Shown here in pieces: positions 56,648 through 64,000 of a DNA stretch of 64,000 bases (position 1 is its first letter; each line of letters starts with the position of its first letter). Source of the DNA: Setaria digitata (Eukaryota > Nematoda > Chromadorea > Rhabditida > Setariidae); the NCBI GenBank assembly GCA_003640385.1, contig RCAB01000040.1, positions 186,001-250,000 of the forward strand, read 5' to 3'. The position numbers and the translations under genes are program-made. Under the pieces are notes generated by a model. The model had not been told where the DNA came from and did no database searches. It saw only the letters and a program-made list of their open reading frames with translations.

Positions 56648-59600
56648 TTATTTCTTGGATGTTTCAGCGAATGGATCATCTTTAGCATCATCATGAACGA
56701 TCGGAGCAATCATTTGAACAAATTCTTCGTAATTGATCTAGAAATTTCCGTATATTTAATTCTTTCACACTTCAAAATTCATTATTTTTGTTTCCAACAG
56801 CCAGTGTAACTAATCCAATGTGCTATTATGTATTAGTAATAGAGAAGGCTTTGGTTGGCAAATAAACTATGAGATAAAATGATACACAATACCTTAACTA
56901 CCTGAGTTTTAATTAAAAAGTGGTAAAAACAACAACCTGTTCATCGCCATCTTTATCTACTTCTTGAATAATTTCATCTACTTCTTCTTCGCTAAATTTT
57001 TCGCCCATCGTTGTCATGAAATGCTTGAATTCTTGAGCTGTGATGTATCCATTTCCATCTTTATCAAAAACTCTACAAATTTTCAAAGAAGATTATGAAG
57101 AATCTGAAGAGAAAAAAGTCAACTTTAAAAATTAAGAATAATGTCATTATTCCGCAACATTGTTCCATAATCTAATCATTAGCATTAATTAGTCAGTTCT
57201 ATAGAGGTTATCCAGTCATCTCTTAGACTGCCGATGGTAAAAGTTTCATACAATATGAAAGTATCATATTTCTCCTAATTTATTTATCTATTTTCTCTTC
57301 GCTTTTTTTTTAAGCTTTTTAGACCTTTTTTTTTTTTTTTTTTTTTTTCTTTGAGACACATTTGCTCGTTATTTTTTCATTAAATGACTGCTACCGTTTT
57401 CTCCTGCTATGCTTAGACGCTTAGATCACATGTTGTTCGGAGACATTTCTAGCAATTTTTCTTTTTATTTCGAAAAAGGAAAAGGGGGAAAAAAAAGTTA
57501 AAATTTGAATGGCTCATCATTGTTAAAGTGATTACAGCTGAAATGAATCTAATTGTCTTCTGCTATTATAAGAGAATTCAGTTAGAGAGGAAAGAAAAGA
57601 AATGAATAAGGTTTGTATTAATGGGCGCAAATTTTTCCAGTTGAAATTTTCGTCAAGTTTTCGATGTGTTAAGAAATCTGAGGTTTCAGAAATTAAAAAC
57701 TACAGACCAAACTTTTCTTTCCTTAAAAAAAATCTCTTTCCTTAGAAAAAATGAAAAATAAAAAAAAAAGTTTTTCTTGACTCAAATAATGCACATATAT
57801 TTTAAGGGAAGAGTAAAAAATAGAAATGGGAAAGAATACGAAAAGTTCAAATATATTTTACATTTAGAAAAAAAAGAGAGAAAAAAAAAGTGCTTCTAAA
57901 AAAAAATGTTTTTCATGCACGATTTGGTAAGTATACGCTTGTAAGTTCCAAGGTAGAATAAAAAGACATATGGAAAGCAAGTGCAAGAATCAATATTTCT
58001 CGATGAAATCAATGAAATCATTCTTGTTCCGGCTAATATATTTCTCTTCAGAAAATACTAAAAAGTTCGTAATCTGGCATCGTTTCTCCGAAACTTTTAT
58101 ATATGAAGTCTAGTGGTTTTTCAATTCCACTTTTAAGCAAAAGCTATTTCATCTTATCAAAACATATATCATAACAATTTTTCCCTCTCAGCCAGTTGTC
58201 ATAGTAAATATAGGATATCGATGATCAATAATGTAATTGTATAATATACTTGAATGCTAATCGTATCAGTTCCTGATCCGTTTCCTTGCTCATTTCTTTC
58301 ATCATTTTACAAAATTCGAAAAAATCAATTTTGCCATTTCCATCCACATCGTATTCATTGACCATATTCAGCAGCTCTTCCTCGGTTGGATTTAACCCGA
58401 GAGTACGCATTGCCACACCTAATTCTCTGATATTCATCGTACCGTTGCCATCTTTATCGAACATCTAAATGTTAGAATACTAAAGTTATCATTTATATTA
58501 TCAATAAATTTATTATCATAATTGGAGATAAGATTACAGTGAGGTCTATTTATTTAGGCAAAAATATTAGTCCATTAGTCCACATTTTCATATAAGCCTT
58601 ATTTACATTATAAGTGACAAAGTAATGAATTTTGAAATTGGAAAAAATTAGATCACATAGAATAGGAAAATAAATATTTTAAAATTTAATTTAGTGGAAT
58701 CAATGAAGAAAAGGATGGTGCAGTGACCCGTTTCACAACAAATTTAAGAAAAAAAAAAGGCATTTTGGCATGAAATTTATTGGATTATTTCGAATAAGAC
58801 CTTAAACGCTTGTGCAAATTCTTGCAATTCTTCCGGTGTAAAATCGTCCTGTTCCGTAGCCGCTGACGAACTAGTATATCGGCGATACATTTTCGACTCA
58901 TCAAGATGTGCGGATGAAGAGAAAGTTGGTTCTGTGTTATGAACTGAAAAGTTACCTTATCACTAAAAAATAAGATTGAAATTTCAGTCCAGTCTAAGCA
59001 AAGATTCGTTAAATCATGTAACACTTAACTTCTTTTTTTCAATTTTTTTTTCTTTTTTTTGAAAATCAGCTTGATTAATTCAACACAATCTCTGATTTTA
59101 TTGTGCAGTAAGAATTCATATTCCAATGGAATATAATTCCGGAAATTTAAAACAAGCCATGAGGAATTGAGGCGTGTTGATTGACGAACATAATGCATGC
59201 ACTTATGTGAGTCTACCTATTAAAAGAATAATTAATGGATGAAATGAGGAAAATTTACTGACTGCATCTTATAGTATCTTCCAGAACAATTTTATTAGAA
59301 AAACTAAACACTGAAACATGATTGAATAAGTCAAATGATTCTGCTGAAAAGCTTGATAATTAACTAAAGGAAAAGGAAACTTGATGCTTTTAAAATTGAA
59401 TTTCGAAGATTTCCTAGCATAATGATAAGACAAATAACGATAAGTTTTTATCATTATAAGCTTTTATTATTTATCACTATACAAATCATTTATGATGGAC
59501 AATGATTTTGGTGTGTGTGATAATAAAGGAGTTTATTAATATAATAAACAACATTCAACTTTGAATTTACAACTTTTCATGCCTCAAATTCAAAATAGCG

Positions 59601-60873
59601 TGATATTTTGTTTTAAATCAAAAATCAAAAAAAGTGAGAATTTTATTTATAAAAGATAAAAGAATATTTTGGAAAAGTTTTGTTCCCAATATACTAAATT
59701 ATTTATAAATTATGCCTAACTCATTCAATTATCCTTAAGTGCCAGAAAATAAAATTATCTGTCAAAATAATGCAATAAGAACGGCTTATTTTATTGAAAA
59801 TTTTCGACAGGATTTAAATTGAAAAGTGAAAAGTTAGGGATTGAAATTTTGTGAAATTTGATGATTTCGTAACTTGATATAACAAAAAAAATGATAACAT
59901 AACAATTGTGTCTTGAAAAAAAAATTAATTTTACACGGGATTAAAATTTACAAACTTGTTAAAGTTAGAAAGCTTTAGGTTTGTATGATTTTTTCCTCTT
60001 TTTTAGAAAATGACTTTTATGAAATTTTATAAAGAAAATTCATCAATTTCAAAGCATTTCAGGCATTATAAAATTTCTATAAACAACTCATTAATTAACC
60101 TGGAGGAGTTTCAGGTTGTATGCTATTTGTTGCAGTGGTAATTCCACCATTATTGCTTTCATTGGACGATGAGGTGGATGAAGTTGGTGGACTTTGAAAA
60201 ACACCAACCATATGAACAATACGACCTTTGGCTGGCACAGCAATAGAAGCATCTTGAGGTGAAGGACACGATGGTGGCACATCCTGACAACTTTGTGAAC
60301 TGAAATTTATTTGAAAAATATTTCTCATTAAACAAAGTCTTTGATAATAGGCAAATTATACACCGCTCATACAATTAATTACTTTTTTTCGTTTTATTTT
60401 AAAAATTTCTCATTAAAATGACTCAATTATTGGCTAATTCTGTTTTTTTTTTTTTTTTTTTTTTNACCGTTTAATTCTAAATTGCAATAAATTATTCTAT
60501 AAAACAGAAAGGAATTTATTCATTTTTTTTTCCAAAAGATTGAAATTATATGATAAATGCAAAAGTTTAATAATTGGTTAGAAATTATTATCACTACGAT
60601 AATTAATCATAACAAATATATCGCTATGAGAATATTTAAATTATCCTTCAAATTTGAGCAAAAAAAAAAAAAAAATGAAAAAATGAAAAAGCTAACCCAT
60701 TCCTTGTTAAACGTGTACGTTTCAGTACTTTTGTCAAACCACTTAGATCGAATGTTAACTCTGATCGCCTTTTCGATGCCTTCCTGTTGTGCCGCCTTAG
60801 CCTCATCACTGAAAATAATCCTGAAGCCGTAATCTCCCCAGTTTTACGAGTTCTTATCCATTTGTTGACATCA
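56648..60873 (-). CDS. Calmodulin-like four EF-hand protein with long N-terminal extension
   Basis: Minus-strand exons in the window: 60873-60697, 60299-60100, 58931-58801, 58464-58250, 57072-56937, 56737-56648 (TAA), all phase-compatible. The first is entered in phase 2, so the start codon lies upstream, perhaps outside. About 315 residues are visible. The C-terminal 150 or so are calmodulin-like: [15 protein letters not shown], then calcium loops [36 protein letters not shown] and DKDGDEQINYEE. The first three have canonical ligands; the fourth has Glu at loop position 6 where Gly is normal. The extension is basic in its first part ([13 protein letters not shown]), then Ser/Pro/Thr-rich with [11 protein letters not shown]. 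It resembles the nematode CAL family rather than calmodulin itself. It is expected to be a calcium sensor; the target is unknown. Confidence 0.85.
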
Positions 60874-63775
60874 CTGAAAATCGTTAAATTATTAGTCATC
60901 TAAAATTTTCATTCTAATTTGACAGAATTTATTTCCATCATTCATATACATCGCACATTGAATCAGCCTTTTGTCACTTTTTCTTTTCTTCTCTTCTTTT
61001 TTCTTTTTTTTTTTTTTTTTTTTCCTTTTTTTTCACGAATTAATTAAGGAAATTTTTATCTGTAAAGATTTTGTTAAAATTATTATCAAATTGATGTGCC
61101 ATAAATTTTGGCAAAAAATTTTTGATGAAACTTTTAAAATAAACAACAACTAAACGAGAAAAACTGTGATTAATTTATAAAGCATGAATTGAAACGAATT
61201 TCGTTGCGCTAGCTTGCATATCCATTTTAAAACTAAACTGATTTAGACGATTACCGATAAGCTAAATAGTAAAAGGGAAAAAGAAAAATGTGAGCAAAAA
61301 ATGAATTAAAATTAAAACGGATATGAAGAAAAAAAAGTACACTTTTATTTGCTAAAAGATATTGAAATAAACCATCAAAAAAAAAAGGACGAAAAAAATT
61401 ATCTAATTTATAATTTTTTCCATTTTATTAACATCTATCAATAAATTTTTCAATATTTTAAAAAGATTGTTTGGCTAGGTGAGGATGAAAAATGATTAAC
61501 TAAATGATTAAAGTACAGCATAACTAACAGCTAGCAAAAACAATTTGACCATTTGAAAAAAATTAAAATAAAAAGGAAAAAAAAGACATAACAATGTTGG
61601 CCTTCAATAAAAAGTAGATGAATGGATTGATGAAAGAGGAAGAGGAAGGAATGAATGAGTTAGTTAGTAGAAAGAAGAAAGGGTATTTAAATTGAAGGAA
61701 AAAAAAAATCAAAATAAAAATAAAAATAGAAAAGCAAAAGAAGAAGAGAGAGAAAAGTGCTCATTTAGGCATTGATGCTTGAAAATTCTCGACGAAGCTG
61801 AACAAGCTTTATGCAACAAATCAACTGACAACATATATCCGATTCATGGCATGTTAGTAATTTGTCATTTACAAACTGCGACAAAATAACAAATCAACAA
61901 TTCGTAACGGCAAAACTTTGGGGAGTAATTTGTAATGAGGACGGGAAAAAGAGAGACGGATGAAGATGAGAAGAGGTGATGGCGAAGTAAGAAGAGCAAC
62001 AGGAAAAACTTTCTAGTAACTTCAATCTTCAATTTTTTTTTTCTTTTTTTTTTTTTTTTAAGGGAGAAAGGAAAAAAAAAAAGGAATTCCAGTGAAATTT
62101 CTGCAGCTATGGAATAAAAAAAGTTAATAAAAAAAGAAAATGTTGCGTTAGAATTTATGAAGAAATATAAAATGTACATGAGAATTTCATGAATATTTCG
62201 ATTGTGAAATTTGTAAATTGCTGAAAAAGAAATGGGTCCTAAAAAAATTTCTCGTTACGTTAGTTTTCTATTCTTTTTTAAAAAATAATAAGAGAAATTT
62301 AAATTCCACTAATGATTTTTTAGAAATGAGAAGGCAAAAAAAAGTGTTTTAAGAGGGAAACGGCTTATTCAATATTTAAATCACTTAACTAATTGCTTTT
62401 TTTTTTTCTTCTTGTAATTATAATATTTTCATAAGAAATGACTCAATATTTAGAAAAAAAATTTCACTAATTCATAATAACAAAAGAAAGGAGGCTTCCG
62501 TAATTATTACTTTAGAACTATTGGATTTTATTTTTTTATTGCCAATTCTTTTCTTTCATCGATATATACATATATGATTTGTTAATATTATCGTTTCTCC
62601 TTTTTTTCTACATTGGATTTCAAAATTAATTTCTTTCTCATATTTCCTAAAAATTGTTGGATAATGTTTATTCCCTAAATTTTGAAGTGAAGAAAGATTT
62701 AAACTTTGATCTCGAAAAATGTTGCCAAAAGTTGAAGCATATGCATTGTTGAAGCTGTTAGAATTGAATTGAATGTGCTTGCAGCGTCATGGTAACAATG
62801 TTTGTTGAATAGATAAGTAGCATGAAAACATGTTTTCCAATGATTAAATAAAGTTTCCTCAAGAAAAAAAAAAAAAAAGAAGAAAAGAAAACAAGAGATT
62901 TTACTGCCATAAATTAATTCACTGTTTTGTTTTCATGGTTTGGAAAAACTTATGATGTGGAATTTATGAACTGAGAAAGTAAAAACAGATAAGGGAAATC
63001 GAAATATTTGAGTTTTTTTTTTTTCTCTTTCGTAACAAATAATGAAGGTTTTCATTTGAACAAAATAAATGATTAAAAATTTCAAAAAAAAAAAAAAAAA
63101 GAATGAAAAAGAAAGTGAAGGAGTAAAAAAAATATTGCGAAAATTTAGAAATTGATCATTTTGATTTTTATCAATAAAAAATGAAATAAATTAGGATAAC
63201 TATTATATTTGTGAGGAACTAACAAACTGATTCGACAAATAAATTCAGTAGTTTTCAATTTTCAACAATTTTTGACAGGAAATAAATGTCTTTTTCAATG
63301 GAAATAATTTTCCTTGAACAGGAAAAAAGTTTTCAGAAATGATTAATACAATTTTAAAAAGTATTGGCTAAAACAGAAAAATGTCTAATTTCTTATGTAA
63401 ATAAAATATTTGAATTTATGTTTCGTGTTTTTAGGTAATTTTTCAAAAAAAAAAAAAAAGAAAAAAAAATGTATATAGTAATTAATATTGTTTGATATAG
63501 TATACATATATCAAATGACCAAAGAAATAGCAAAAAAGAAGCGAAAATGCTACATGCACATCACATGTATTATTTGATAACTGGAGCCGGAAAACACATC
63601 CATAAATCAAAAAATTCATTTATCGATTACTTGTCAAATATATATATATATATATATTTTTTTTAAACCATAATTACCCCATTTCTTATTTATTTTCCTT
63701 ACCTCTTTCACTGTAGTTTTTTTTAAGGCTTTTTCTTCCAGCTAAAAAATGAAAATGAACAATCATTCATTTTCT

Positions 63776-63806
<31 letters not shown>

Positions 63807-64000
63807 GTTAAACTTGGCAATTTATCTTTTCATATTTTTTTCCCAGAAATTTGGATTATTTCTCCCAAATTAATGAGGGAATATTATTGAATTCATCCAA
63901 CTTTCCTCAAAATTCATCAGGTACAGTAAAGAAAATAAAAAAAGAAAAAGAGAGAGAGTAGTTATAAAAGCCTTTCTTTCAGCTCTTGAAAAATGAAATC
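60874..64000. other. AT-rich region upstream of the calmodulin-like gene
   Basis: Mainly low-complexity A/T sequence with homopolymers and AT runs (for example 63638-63657). Apart from the candidate exon at 61875-61765 I see no coding signal. It may be an intron of the calmodulin-like gene, whose upstream exons were not found. Confidence 0.5.
61765..61875 (-). CDS. Candidate terminal exon, gene unknown
   Basis: Minus strand: acceptor ttttgtcgcag, then 36 codons and TAA, open in phase 0. The peptide has a Cys-rich part, CHESDICCQLICCIKL, and ends QLRREFSSINA. It is less AT-biased than its surroundings. If real it would end a gene lying to the right of the window. I could not splice it to the calmodulin-like gene. 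Confidence 0.3.
   Translation of the reverse strand, partial: FVNDKLLTCHESDICCQLICCIKLVQLRREFSSINA

Overview
The window is eukaryotic and most likely from a parasitic nematode, probably a filarial or related spirurid worm. The evidence is strongly AT-rich DNA, many small exons with T-rich TTTTCAG-type acceptors and GTAAGT-type donors, several start codons a few bases after an acceptor (as in spliced-leader trans-splicing), and a nuclear receptor whose P-box is CNGCKT. The species assignment is inference. I rebuilt the gene models by eye from splice sites, phase and protein similarity. For all complete models the exon lengths sum to a multiple of three.

Layout. 761-7274 (+): FoxK-type forkhead transcription factor, about 1071 aa. 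15685-10987 (-): HNF4-like nuclear hormone receptor, about 499 aa, with a possible alternative first exon at 18611-18368. 18.6-40.7 kb: a gene-poor, low-complexity stretch of about 22 kb with homopolymers, AT runs, a perfect 44-base palindrome and only a few isolated exon candidates. 40769-43466 (+): 3' part of a gene I cannot identify. 47317-45372 (-): TMEM41B-like VTT-domain scramblase. 51375-47997 (-): WDR46/Utp7 small-subunit processome protein, directly upstream of TMEM41B and divergent from the next gene. 51852-54875 (+): LARP7-like La-related protein. 60873-56648 (-): calmodulin-like protein with four EF-hands and a long N-terminal extension, open at its 5' end.

How the genes relate. 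The left part holds two transcription factors in convergent orientation. The right part is a denser cluster: WDR46 (ribosome biogenesis) shares a 476-base intergenic region with the LARP7-like gene (non-coding RNA binding), and TMEM41B follows WDR46 on the same strand 679 bases downstream, a possible operon. I found no bacterial-type system, CRISPR array, transposase, rRNA or tRNA. The points most worth checking are possible isoforms (short FoxK with a polyadenylation signal on its stop codon, a 27-nt cassette in the receptor ligand-binding domain, an alternative LARP7 C-terminus), the unidentified plus-strand gene, and exon candidates in the gene-poor stretch.
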